Below are positions 47,427 to 55,345 of a stretch of 64,000 nucleotides of DNA, piece by piece (the stretch's first letter is position 1; the number at the start of each line of letters is the position of its first letter). The stretch spans positions 8,470,001 to 8,534,000 of the forward strand of contig NZ_CP029425.2 of the NCBI RefSeq assembly GCF_002278135.3, read 5' to 3'. This DNA comes from Bradyrhizobium ottawaense. GTDB lineage: Bacteria; Pseudomonadota; Alphaproteobacteria; Rhizobiales; Xanthobacteraceae. Below the pieces are notes generated by a model. The model saw only the letters and a program-made list of their open reading frames with translations, was not told the DNA's origin and ran no database searches. Made by a program: the position numbers and the translations under genes.

Positions 47427-47588
47427 GACGCCTGACCCGGGACTCCCTGGCCTGAGACGCTACGGCGCAGCGCTGCGATCCTTGCGCGGCGGCGAAGCTT
47501 CCTCCACAATCTTCGGCAGCGATGGCGACCGTTGCAATCAACGGGAAAAGACCATCGGCCGAAAATTCCGTCAGGAGGAACAACCAAT

Positions 47589-48830
47589 ATGACCAATCGC
47601 AGAGCTTTCTTAGCTGCCACGACAGCGCTCGCCTTCACGTTCTCCGCGAACCAGGCCTTCGTAAGCCAAGCCTTCGCCCAGAAGAAGTACGACACGGGGG
47701 CGACCGACACCGAGATCAAGATCGGCCAGACCGTGCCGTTCTCCGGCGCCTACTCGGTCTACGCCAATATCGGCAAGACCCAGGCCGCCTACTTCAAGAT
47801 GATCAACGATCAGGGCGGCATCAACGGCCGCAAGATCAATCTGATCCAGTATGACGACGCCTATTCGCCGCCGAAGACGGTGGAGCAGGTGCGCAAGCTC
47901 GTCGAGGGCGACGAGGTGCTGTTCACCTTCCAGCTCATCGGCACCGCGGCCAACGCCGCCGTGCAAAAATATCTCAACGGCAAGAAGGTGCCGCAGTTGC
48001 TGGCCTCGACCGGCGCGGCCCGCTTCAACGATCCCCAGAACTATCCCTGGACCATCGCCTACAATCCCAACTACGTGTCCGAGGGACGCATCTACGCCAA
48101 ATACATTCTCAAGGAGCATCCGAACGCCAAGATCGGCGTGCTCTACCAGAACGACGACATGGGCCGCGACTATCTTGCGGGCCTCAAGAGCGGCCTCGGC
48201 GACAGGGCCGCCAGCATGATCGTCGGCGAGGTCTCCTACGAGGTCACCGACCCGACCGTCGATTCCCAGGTGGTCAAGCTGAAGTCGATGGGCGTCGACG
48301 TGTTCTTCGATGCCTCGACGCCGAAATTCGCGGCACAGGCGATCAAGAAGCTCGCCGACCTCGGCTGGACGCCGGTGCACATCCTCGACATCAATGCGAG
48401 CCCGATCTCGGCGACGCTGAAGCCGGCTGGCCTCGACATCTCCAAGGGCATCATCTCGACCCAGTACGGCAAGGAGCCCAGCGATCCCCAGTGGAAGGAC
48501 GATCCCGGCGTGAAGGCCTTCTTCGCCTTCATGGACAAGTATTTCCCGGAAGGCGACAAGCTCAACACCGTCAACACCTACGCCTATTCGGTGGCGGAGC
48601 TGCTGGTGCAGGTCCTGAAGCAATGCGGCGACGATCTGACGCGTGAGAACATCATGAAGCAGGTCGCCAACATCAAGGACTTCACGCCGAGCTTCGCGCT
48701 GCCCGGCATCAAGATCAACACCGGACCGAACGACTTCCGCGTCAACAAGCAGATGCAGATGATGAAGTTCAACGGCGAACGCTGGGAACTGTTCGGACCG
48801 ATCATCGAGGACACGGGACCGTCGGGCTAG
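47589..48830 (+). CDS. Branched-chain amino acid-type ABC substrate-binding protein (copy 1)
   Basis: A 413-residue periplasmic receptor of the LivK type (Peripla_BP_6 fold). The signal peptide is MTNRRAFLAATTALAFTFSA with cleavage near residue 30. The mature part begins KKYDTGATDTEIKIGQTVPF followed by SGAYSVYANIGKTQAAYFKM. The ATG at 47589 has CAGGAGGAAC upstream. No permease or ATPase gene is near, so it must serve a transporter encoded elsewhere. It is a clear paralogue of the next gene. The ligand could be an amino acid, an aromatic acid or an amide and is not known. Confidence 0.93.
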   Translation: MTNRRAFLAATTALAFTFSANQAFVSQAFAQKKYDTGATDTEIKIGQTVPFSGAYSVYANIGKTQAAYFKMINDQGGINGRKINLIQYDDAYSPPKTVEQVRKLVEGDEVLFTFQLIGTAANAAVQKYLNGKKVPQLLASTGAARFNDPQNYPWTIAYNPNYVSEGRIYAKYILKEHPNAKIGVLYQNDDMGRDYLAGLKSGLGDRAASMIVGEVSYEVTDPTVDSQVVKLKSMGVDVFFDASTPKFAAQAIKKLADLGWTPVHILDINASPISATLKPAGLDISKGIISTQYGKEPSDPQWKDDPGVKAFFAFMDKYFPEGDKLNTVNTYAYSVAELLVQVLKQCGDDLTRENIMKQVANIKDFTPSFALPGIKINTGPNDFRVNKQMQMMKFNGERWELFGPIIEDTGPSG

Positions 48831-48839
48831 TCCCGATCT

Positions 48840-48903
48840 CGTAGGGTGGGTTACGCCCAGCGGACTGCGCTTCGCGCAGTCCGCAAGGCTATCCCACCCT
48901 ACG
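48840..48903. repeat. Palindromic intergenic repeat, family A (short copy)
   Basis: The arms CGTAGGGTGGGTT and ATCCCACCCTACG pair, with an inner hairpin GGACTGCGCTTCGCGCAGTCC. It is shorter than the other family A copies. It lies between the two paralogous binding-protein genes. Confidence 0.88.
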
Positions 48904-49016
48904 AACGCCCACCTTGCGTCGCAACAATCGTTCCTCCACACTTGCCCTCAGCGATGGCATCGGACGCGTCCTGCGGCCGGCAGATCATCGGCAAAAACAA
49001 ACTGAGGGAATTGCGA

Positions 49017-50237
49017 ATGAGGAATGGAAAGCTGCATCTGGCCACGGCGCTTGCTCTGGCGCTGTCGATTTCAGCGGCCAATGCCCAGAAGAAATATGAT
49101 CCGGGCGCCAGCGACACCGAGATCAAGGTCGGACAGACCATGCCGTTCTCGGGGCCGGCGTCGGCCTATTCGTCGATCGGCAAGACGCAGGCCGCCTATT
49201 TCAAGATGATCAACGACCAGGGCGGCGTGAACGGCCGCAAGATCAATTTGATCCAGTATGACGACGCCTATTCGCCGCCGAAAGCCGTGGAGCAGATCCG
49301 CAAGCTGGTCGAGAGCGACGAGGTGTTGCTGACCTTCCAGATCATCGGCACGCCCGTGAACGCGGCCGTGCAGAAATATCTCAACGCCAAGAAGGTGCCG
49401 CAGCTGTTCGCGGCGACCGGGGCCTCGAGGTTCACTGATCCCAAGAACTTTCCGTGGACCATGGGCTTCAATCCCAATTACTTCGTCGAGGGCCGCATCT
49501 ACGGCCAGTACATTCTGAAGGAGCATCCGAACGCCAAGGTAGGCGTGCTCTATCAGAACGACGACCTCGGCAAGGACTATCTGAACGGCATCAAGGCCGG
49601 CCTCGGTGACAAGGCCGCCAAGATGATCGTGACGGAAGCCTCCTACGAGGTGTCCGATCCCACCGTCGATTCGCAGGTCCTCAAGATCAAGGATGCCGGC
49701 GCCGACCTGTTCTTCAGTGCGACGACGCCGAAGCAGGCCGCGCAGGCCATCAAGAAGATCGCCGAAATGGGCTGGCATCCGGTCCAGATCGTCGACATCA
49801 ACGCCACCTCGGTCGGCGCGGTGCTGAAACCCGCAGGCCTTGACGCCGCCAAGGGCCTGATCAGCGTCAACTACGGCAAGGAACCGCTCGATCCGACCTG
49901 GAAGGATGACCCCGGCATGAAGAAGTATTTCGACTTCATGGCGAAGTACTATCCGGATGGCGACAAGGATTCGAACTTCAACACCTACGGCTACAGCACC
50001 GCGCAGCTGCTGGTGCACGTGCTGCAGCAGTGCGGCGACAACCTGACGCGCGAGAACGTCATGAAGCAGGCGGCGTCACTGAAGGACGTCGCCAGCGACA
50101 CTGCGCTGCCTGGCATCAAGGCCAACACGTCGCCTACCGACTACCGCGTCAACAAGCAGCTTCAGATGATGAAGTTCAACGGCGAGCGCTGGGAGTTGTT
50201 CGGCCCGATCCTGGAGGACGCGGGCCCGGCGGGTTAA
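49017..50237 (+). CDS. Branched-chain amino acid-type ABC substrate-binding protein (copy 2)
   Basis: A 406-residue LivK-type periplasmic receptor, strongly similar along its whole length to the protein encoded just upstream. Both share KKYD..A.DTEIK.GQT.PFSG, RKINLIQYDDAYSPPK and the C-terminal NKQ.QMMKFNGERWELFGPI. The signal peptide MRNGKLHLATALALALSISA is unlike that of copy 1. The ATG at 49017 follows GAGGGAATTGCGA; the open frame from 48846 runs over the repeat and is rejected. It too lacks permease and ATPase genes nearby. Confidence 0.93.
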   Translation: MRNGKLHLATALALALSISAANAQKKYDPGASDTEIKVGQTMPFSGPASAYSSIGKTQAAYFKMINDQGGVNGRKINLIQYDDAYSPPKAVEQIRKLVESDEVLLTFQIIGTPVNAAVQKYLNAKKVPQLFAATGASRFTDPKNFPWTMGFNPNYFVEGRIYGQYILKEHPNAKVGVLYQNDDLGKDYLNGIKAGLGDKAAKMIVTEASYEVSDPTVDSQVLKIKDAGADLFFSATTPKQAAQAIKKIAEMGWHPVQIVDINATSVGAVLKPAGLDAAKGLISVNYGKEPLDPTWKDDPGMKKYFDFMAKYYPDGDKDSNFNTYGYSTAQLLVHVLQQCGDNLTRENVMKQAASLKDVASDTALPGIKANTSPTDYRVNKQLQMMKFNGERWELFGPILEDAGPAG

Positions 50238-50252
50238 CCAGAAGACGCACGT

Positions 50253-50370
50253 CGTAGGGTGGGCAAAGACGCGCAAGCGTCGTGCCCACCATCTCTCCAC
50301 GATCGCGACGAAGGTGGTGGGCACACACCGGGATGCGCATTCGCGCACCCCGGCGCTTTGCCCACCCTAC
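50253..50370. repeat. Palindromic intergenic repeat, family A (GGGCAAAG type)
   Basis: The outer arms CGTAGGGTGGGCAAAG and CTTTGCCCACCCTAC pair; an inner pair CGTGCCCACCA / TGGTGGGCACA and a hairpin GACGCGCAAGCGTC are also present. It lies between the convergent binding-protein and DUF1330 genes. Confidence 0.9.
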
Positions 50371-50373
50371 TAA

Positions 50374-50799
50374 CTACTCCGGTATCTCTCCAAAATTCTT
50401 CCCGATCCGCAGCACGGCGTGCCGGATCAGCCGCGAGTCCTCGACCGCGGCCTGGCGGTGCTTCACAGCCTCGCGGTAGACGGGATCGCGGATCATCTCG
50501 ACGAAGGCTCCGACATCAGGATATTCGGCGATGAAGCAATGGTCCCAGCGCTCCTCCTGCGGACCGATCAGCATCAGCTCGAACTTGCCCTGCCAGATGA
50601 TGCGGCCGCCGAGGCGTTCGAACACCGGGCCGCTCTCGCGGCCATAGGCCGCGTAGGCTTCGGCGCCGCTCGCCTTGCGGCCGTCCGGGTAGGCCGCCTC
50701 CTTGCGCAGGCGCACCAGGTTGAGCATGTGGATCGGACCCGGGCGGTCATTGTCCCGGAATTGCGCGAAGATCTCCTTGGTCGGATCGATATGGCCCAT
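50374..50799 (-). CDS. DUF1330 family protein
   Basis: A 141-residue soluble protein of the dimeric alpha-beta barrel type. The pattern GPIHMLNLVRLR near residue 21, ERLGGRIIWQGKFELMLIG near residue 60, and FIAEYPDVGAFVEMIRDPVY near residue 88 with ALKHR-like text after it is the DUF1330 signature. Function is not known for the family. The ATG at 50799 has GAGGAAACCC upstream. It stands alone. Confidence 0.87.
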   Translation of the reverse strand: MGHIDPTKEIFAQFRDNDRPGPIHMLNLVRLRKEAAYPDGRKASGAEAYAAYGRESGPVFERLGGRIIWQGKFELMLIGPQEERWDHCFIAEYPDVGAFVEMIRDPVYREAVKHRQAAVEDSRLIRHAVLRIGKNFGEIPE

Positions 50800-50981
50800 T
50801 TGGGTTTCCTCTGCGTGTTTCCTCGTGTTTTATGCCGGCGATCCTAGCTCCGTCATCCAATCAGCGGAACTGCGGCGGAGGAATGCCGCACCTCCTAATC
50901 GGGCGTTAAGGTCTGGGTAACCGGGCCTTAAACAGCGACCGCTAGCGTGCGGCGGGGCGGGCTGACCGGGCGTTTTTGCGT

Positions 50982-53195
50982 ATGGCGTGGGGAAAGAAAA
51001 AGGGTGGGCGGAAGGAGCCGCTGTTCGGCTTGCCCGCGGCGCTCGCCGATCTGCGCCTGACCGCGGCGGATCGCATTCCCGGCGGCGACGACAAGCCGAA
51101 GAAATCGACGAAATCATCCGCCAAGCGCAAGGGCGAGGATTCCGGCGACGAGCCGCCGCGCGAGCGGAAAGCGCCAGCCAGCCGCAGCGGCGCCAAGCGG
51201 CGCACCAAGTCACGTATTGGCGCCAGCATCGGCCGCCTGGTCTATTGGGGCGCGGTGCTCGGCCTGTGGGGCGCGATCGCTCTGATCGGCGTCGTGATCT
51301 ATGTCGGCGCCCATCTGCCGCCGATCCAGTCGCTGGAGATTCCCAAGCGGCCGCCAACGATCCAGATCGTCGGCATCGACGGCAGCATGCTGGCGCAACG
51401 CGGCGAGATGGCCGGCGCCAATGTCTCGCTGAAGGATTTGCCGCCGTATTTGCCGAAGGCTTTCATCGCCATCGAGGACCGCCGCTTCTACTCGCATTTC
51501 GGCATCGACCCGATCGGCATCCTGCGCGCCCTCGTCACCAACGTCATGCATCGCGGCGTCTCGCAGGGCGGCTCGACGCTGACGCAGCAGCTCGCCAAGA
51601 ACCTGTTCCTGACCCAGGAACGCACCATGCAGCGCAAGCTGCAGGAGGTGGAGCTCGCGATCTGGCTCGAGCGCAAGCACTCCAAGAACGAGATCCTGGA
51701 GCTCTATCTCAACCGCGTCTATTTCGGCTCGGGCGCGTATGGCGTCGAGGCCGCCGCGCAGAAATATTTCGGCAAGTCGGCGAAGAACGTCACGGTCGCC
51801 GAGGCCGCAATGCTGGCCGGGCTCGTCAAATCGCCCTCGCGCCTCGCGCCGAACCGCAACCCCGAAGGCGCTGAGGCGCGCGCGCAAATCGTGCTTGCGG
51901 CGATGGCGGACGCAAAGTTCATCACGGATGCGCAGGCGCAGGCCTCGATCGGCCATCCCTCCTACAATGTGAAACCGGTCGGCGCCGGCACGGTCAATTA
52001 CGTTGCCGACTGGATCGGCGAGGTGCTGGACGATCTGGTCGGCCAGATCGACGAGAGCATCAAAGTCGAGACCACGATCGATCCGAAGCTGCAGAGCGTG
52101 GCGGAAGCCGCCATCATCGACGAGCTCGCGGCCAAGAGCGTGAAGTTCAATGTCAGCCAGGGCGCGCTGGTGGCGATGACACCTGATGGCGCGGTGCGCG
52201 CCATGGTGGGCGGGCGGAACTATTCCGAGAGCCAGTACAACCGCGCTGTGACCGCCAGACGCCAGCCGGGCTCCTCGTTCAAGCCGTTCGTGTACCTGAC
52301 CGCGCTCGAGCAGGGCCTGACGCCTGATACGATGCGACAGGACGCGCCGATCGAGGTCAAGGGCTGGCGACCCGAGAACTACACCCATGAATATTTCGGC
52401 GCGGTGACGCTGACGCAGGCGCTGGCGATGTCGCTCAATACCGTCGCCATCCGTCTCGGCCTCGAGGTCGGACCGAAGAACGTGGTGCGCACCGCGCACC
52501 GGCTCGGCATCTCCTCCAAGCTCGAGCCCAACGCCTCTATCGCGCTCGGCACCTCCGAAGTCTCGGTGGTCGAGCTGGTCGGCGCCTATGCGCCCTTCGC
52601 CAATGGCGGTCTCGCGGTGGCACCGCATGTCGTCACGCGGATCAAGACGCTGGGCGGCAAGCTGCTCTACATGCGCCAGCCTGAGGAGCGCAATCAGGTC
52701 ATCGACCCCCGCTATGTCGGGATGATGAACGCGATGATGCGCGAGACGCTGATATCAGGCACCGCCAAGAAGGCCGAGATCCCCGGCTGGCCCGCGGCCG
52801 GCAAGACCGGCACCAGCCAGGATTACCGCGACGCCTGGTTCATCGGCTACACCGCGAGCCTCGTCACGGGTGTCTGGCTCGGCAATGACGACAACTCGCC
52901 GACCAAGAAGGCGACCGGCGGCGGCCTGCCGGTGGAAGTGTGGTCGCGCTTCATGAAGGCGGCGCACGAAGGCGTGCCGGTCGCGGCATTGCCAAGCACA
53001 CAAGGTGGCTGGGGCCTGTCGAACCTCGCGCAGGCGGCCTCGCAGGTGTCGCCGCCGACAGCGGCAGCGCCCGGGCCGGCAACCGCAAGCAATGGCGGCT
53101 ATCGTCCACCGCCGACGCGCGCCAATGCGCGGCCGGAAGCGGCGGCGGGGCTCGACGGCTGGCTGATGGACCGGCTGTTCGGCGGAAACCGATAG
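50982..53195 (+). CDS. Class A penicillin-binding protein (PBP1A family)
   Basis: A 737-residue bifunctional peptidoglycan synthase. It has a Lys/Arg-rich cytoplasmic tail (1-80), one membrane helix (about 85-108), a GT51 glycosyltransferase domain with the catalytic Glu in FIAIEDRRFYSHFGIDP near residue 164 and QGGSTLTQQLAKNLFL, then a transpeptidase domain with PGSSFKPF (Ser near 430), the SLN motif, and KTGTSQD near 608. The low-complexity C-terminus is Pro/Ala-rich. The ATG at 50982 is preferred to a TTG six bases before it. It polymerises and cross-links the cell wall; mtgA elsewhere in the window is the monofunctional counterpart. Confidence 0.95.
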   Translation: MAWGKKKGGRKEPLFGLPAALADLRLTAADRIPGGDDKPKKSTKSSAKRKGEDSGDEPPRERKAPASRSGAKRRTKSRIGASIGRLVYWGAVLGLWGAIALIGVVIYVGAHLPPIQSLEIPKRPPTIQIVGIDGSMLAQRGEMAGANVSLKDLPPYLPKAFIAIEDRRFYSHFGIDPIGILRALVTNVMHRGVSQGGSTLTQQLAKNLFLTQERTMQRKLQEVELAIWLERKHSKNEILELYLNRVYFGSGAYGVEAAAQKYFGKSAKNVTVAEAAMLAGLVKSPSRLAPNRNPEGAEARAQIVLAAMADAKFITDAQAQASIGHPSYNVKPVGAGTVNYVADWIGEVLDDLVGQIDESIKVETTIDPKLQSVAEAAIIDELAAKSVKFNVSQGALVAMTPDGAVRAMVGGRNYSESQYNRAVTARRQPGSSFKPFVYLTALEQGLTPDTMRQDAPIEVKGWRPENYTHEYFGAVTLTQALAMSLNTVAIRLGLEVGPKNVVRTAHRLGISSKLEPNASIALGTSEVSVVELVGAYAPFANGGLAVAPHVVTRIKTLGGKLLYMRQPEERNQVIDPRYVGMMNAMMRETLISGTAKKAEIPGWPAAGKTGTSQDYRDAWFIGYTASLVTGVWLGNDDNSPTKKATGGGLPVEVWSRFMKAAHEGVPVAALPSTQGGWGLSNLAQAASQVSPPTAAAPGPATASNGGYRPPPTRANARPEAAAGLDGWLMDRLFGGNR

Positions 53196-53473
53196 GCTCG
53201 GGCTGAGGTCTCCATGACCTCAAAACAAAAACTGCGAAAACAACCCCATGCACAGTAGCCGAAGATAACGAAATCAACGGCTTGCAGAGGCAGCCCAGAC
53301 GCCTGAAGCACGTGCCTGGAAATCAGCGACATCGCTTCGGCAAGTCCTGCCCAGCGCGGCAAAATTCGCCGCGCCCCGGAACTCGCCTAAAGCAAAAACT
53401 CCAATCCCTTCAAGCTCCCGTCAGCGGCCCGGGATTTGCTCTCATAAGTTGAACGAGTGTCTGGGAGCGTTCC

Positions 53474-54133
53474 ATGATTTCAAATCTATCCAGCGCGGCG
53501 CTGCCGCATCTGCGGCCCGCTTCAGCATCCACTTCAAATGCGAGGTCTGGTCTTCAGGCGGTGGCACCGGATGCGACCGACGCGGCAACCAGCGGCTTCC
53601 GGATCGACCTCTCGCAGGTCAAGCCGCTGTCAGGCGCCAAGGTCATATCGGCCGCGGATGATCCCGTCCTGCATGACCTCATGGCAACGCATTGGCTGAT
53701 CGCGCACGAGACCAATGCACCTCAGTCGGTCGTCGCGGACAATGCGCCGGAGAATACCTACGCGCAGGTGAAAGTGGACGGCAAGGTGGTGGCCACGCTG
53801 TACAACGGCGGATCCTCGGCCATGACCAACCTGGCGGGCGCGAAGATCGGCAAGCTGGAAGATCCTCCCGGCTTGAGCGGACCAGACCTGGCGCAGTGGC
53901 GCGCCGACAATTACGCCAGGCTGCTTGGCGGCACCGTCGAAAAGGCGCCCACCGCGATCACGCAATCGCAATGGACACCGCGTGAAAGCAGTTCCTCGAC
54001 CTACAGCCGCGAGCAACTCGACGCTGCGTTCCAGGCGATGCTGGCCGAGGGCCAGAAGGCCAGCGCGCAGCGGCAATCGTCCTATCTGGCGTCATGCGCG
54101 CAAGCGGGGACGAGTGCGGATTTCAGTGCGTGA
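53474..54133 (+). CDS. Uncharacterised protein, Ser/Ala-rich N-terminus
   Basis: A 219-residue protein that I do not recognise. The first 45 residues are rich in Ser, Ala and Thr and look disordered. A more ordered centre follows: VHDLMATHWLIAHETN-like text near residue 68, then TYAQVKVDGKVVATLYNGGS near residue 95. The last 60 residues are again polar, with EQLDAAFQAMLAEGQK. No signal peptide, membrane helix or catalytic motif is visible. The ATG at 53474 has GGGAGCG upstream. The layout resembles some secreted effectors, but no secretion-linked promoter box was found, so this is only a thought. Confidence 0.65.
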   Translation: MISNLSSAALPHLRPASASTSNARSGLQAVAPDATDAATSGFRIDLSQVKPLSGAKVISAADDPVLHDLMATHWLIAHETNAPQSVVADNAPENTYAQVKVDGKVVATLYNGGSSAMTNLAGAKIGKLEDPPGLSGPDLAQWRADNYARLLGGTVEKAPTAITQSQWTPRESSSSTYSREQLDAAFQAMLAEGQKASAQRQSSYLASCAQAGTSADFSA

Positions 54134-54166
54134 GCGGAGTCTGCAGCCGGCTCATTCTCAACTGTC

Positions 54167-54188
54167 ATTCCCCGCGAAGGCGGGGAAT
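54167..54188. terminator. Short strong hairpin after the 53.5-54.1 kb gene
   Basis: ATTCCCCGC and GCGGGGAAT are perfect inverted repeats with a four-base loop. It lies about 34 bases after the stop of the plus-strand gene. It resembles the end of a family C repeat (CATTCC arm) and may be a remnant of one. Confidence 0.5.
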
Positions 54189-54288
54189 CCAGTATTCCAG
54201 AGACATCGAGATTCATAACGACTGCCGCGGCTTACTGGGTCGCCCGGTCGAGCGGGGCGACGACAGCGACGGTTAGGCGACAGCGCCC

Positions 54289-55044
54289 CTAATCCTCGAC
54301 CCCATACCGGTGCAGATCATTGCCGTAGGTGTCGAGCCACTTCTTGGCGCGCTCCATCGACGGGCAGACTTTTCCGCACACGCGCCAGAACCGCGCCGAG
54401 TGGTTCATCTCGACGAGATGGGCGACTTCGTGCGCGGCGAGGTAGTCGAGCACGAAGGGCGGCGCGAGGATCAGGCGCCAGGAGAACGACAGCGAGCCGG
54501 CCGAGGTGCAGGAACCCCAGCGGCTGGACTGATCGCGGATCGACAGGCGCTTGACCCTGACGCCGAGCTCGGCGGCGTAAGCCTCCGCCGAACGCTGGAG
54601 GTCGCGGCGCGCCTCGCGCTTGAGGAAGTCGCTGACGCGGCGATCGACATGCTCGAGCCCGCCGGCGACGCAGAGAATGCGTTCGCCGCTATCGCGCGTC
54701 TCGGTCCACACCGTGCCGCGCGTGCCAGCGCGATGAACGATGCGATGCGACGTGCCGCGGAGCGGTATCACCGTGCCCGGCTGGAACGGCGCGGCCTTCG
54801 GCAGGCGACCGAGGCGCGCCGCGATCCACGCACCGTGGCGCTGCGCAAAGTCTTTTGCCTCGGCCAGCGTGCCGCGCGGCGGCATGGTGAGGATGGCTTC
54901 GCGATCGCTCGGATGAATTCTCAGGGTGTAACGGCGCGCGCGGCGGTGCCGGCGCAATCGGATGGCAAAATATTGCGATCCATGGGTGATCAGGACGGTC
55001 TTGGGTTCGTGGGGCCGCCGATAGAGGAGAGCGCGAGTGGCCAT
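54289..55044 (-). CDS. YgjP/SprT-like zinc metalloprotease (DUF45)
   Basis: A 251-residue cytoplasmic metalloprotease-fold protein. The zinc motif HExxH is AAHEVAHLVEMNHS (HEVAH 205-209) with the third ligand His215 in the NHSxxFW pattern typical of YgjP and M48-like DUF45 proteins. SRWGSCTSAGSLSFSWRL before it is also a hallmark. Substrates are unknown. The ATG at 55044 is chosen; the longer frame to 55128 has no better ribosome binding site. It is transcribed away from the structured region at 55.2 kb. Confidence 0.9.
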   Translation of the reverse strand: MATRALLYRRPHEPKTVLITHGSQYFAIRLRRHRRARRYTLRIHPSDREAILTMPPRGTLAEAKDFAQRHGAWIAARLGRLPKAAPFQPGTVIPLRGTSHRIVHRAGTRGTVWTETRDSGERILCVAGGLEHVDRRVSDFLKREARRDLQRSAEAYAAELGVRVKRLSIRDQSSRWGSCTSAGSLSFSWRLILAPPFVLDYLAAHEVAHLVEMNHSARFWRVCGKVCPSMERAKKWLDTYGNDLHRYGVED

Positions 55045-55185
55045 GTCTGTCAGTCCGGGGGGCAGGAGGGCGCCCGGATTTTGCCATAACCGCCGCCAGG
55101 GAAAGCGCTCGGCGCAAAAACAAATCATTTGCCCAATATACAGCGGTCTGACGTCCGGGAGACCCTACAGACTGGGGTTGGAACC

Positions 55186-55240
55186 GTCTTTTTTCGCCCC
55201 CGCTGGACGCATGCGGCACCCCCAAGGGGTGAGGGAAGAC
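55186..55240 (+). ncRNA. Possible structured small RNA (long G-U-rich hairpin)
   Basis: GTCTTTTTTCGCCCC (55186-55200) pairs with GGGGTGAGGGAAGAC (55226-55240) at all 15 positions if four G-U pairs are allowed. The 25-base loop contains the palindrome GCATGC. Because G-U pairs exist only in RNA of this strand, the fold favours a plus-strand transcript. A smaller hairpin GGTCTGACGTCCGGGAGACC lies just upstream and a GC-rich terminator-like hairpin 44 bases downstream. No known RNA family was recognised. Confidence 0.35.
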
Positions 55241-55283
55241 TCACTCCTATAAGGCTACCTAAATACCGCGAATCTGGAGAGAA

Positions 55284-55316
55284 CCAGGCCCGGCCGGAGC
55301 CTCCGGCGGGGCCTGG
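55284..55316. terminator. GC-rich terminator-like hairpin downstream of phaZ
   Basis: CCAGGCCC and GGGCCTGG-like arms (CCAGGC / GCCTGG perfect, the rest with one offset) with an inner CCGGAG/CTCCGG stem form a strong hairpin. On the plus strand it is followed by ATTTTCG and on the minus strand by TTCTCTCC. It probably terminates phaZ on the minus strand and could end a plus-strand small RNA. Confidence 0.6.
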
Positions 55317-55345
55317 ATTTTCGACGGGAAAGCCGAAAACGAAGG

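Larger units (their letters stand above)
55045..55345. other. Intergenic region between the DUF45 protease and phaZ
   Basis: This 301-base gap carries the promoter side of the protease gene on the left, a long wobble-paired hairpin (55186-55240) in the middle and a GC-rich terminator-like hairpin (55284-55316) on the right. No coding frame is convincing. The dense secondary structure suggests a small RNA, treated separately. Confidence 0.55.

Noticed and set aside
53196..53473. A nodulation-type tts box or other secretion-linked promoter before the 53.5 kb gene
   Set aside because: GTCAGCGGCCC is present, but the rest does not follow the expected conserved pattern, so no such box is claimed. 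A small GCGCGGC/GCCGCGC hairpin at 53354-53374 is the only structure seen.
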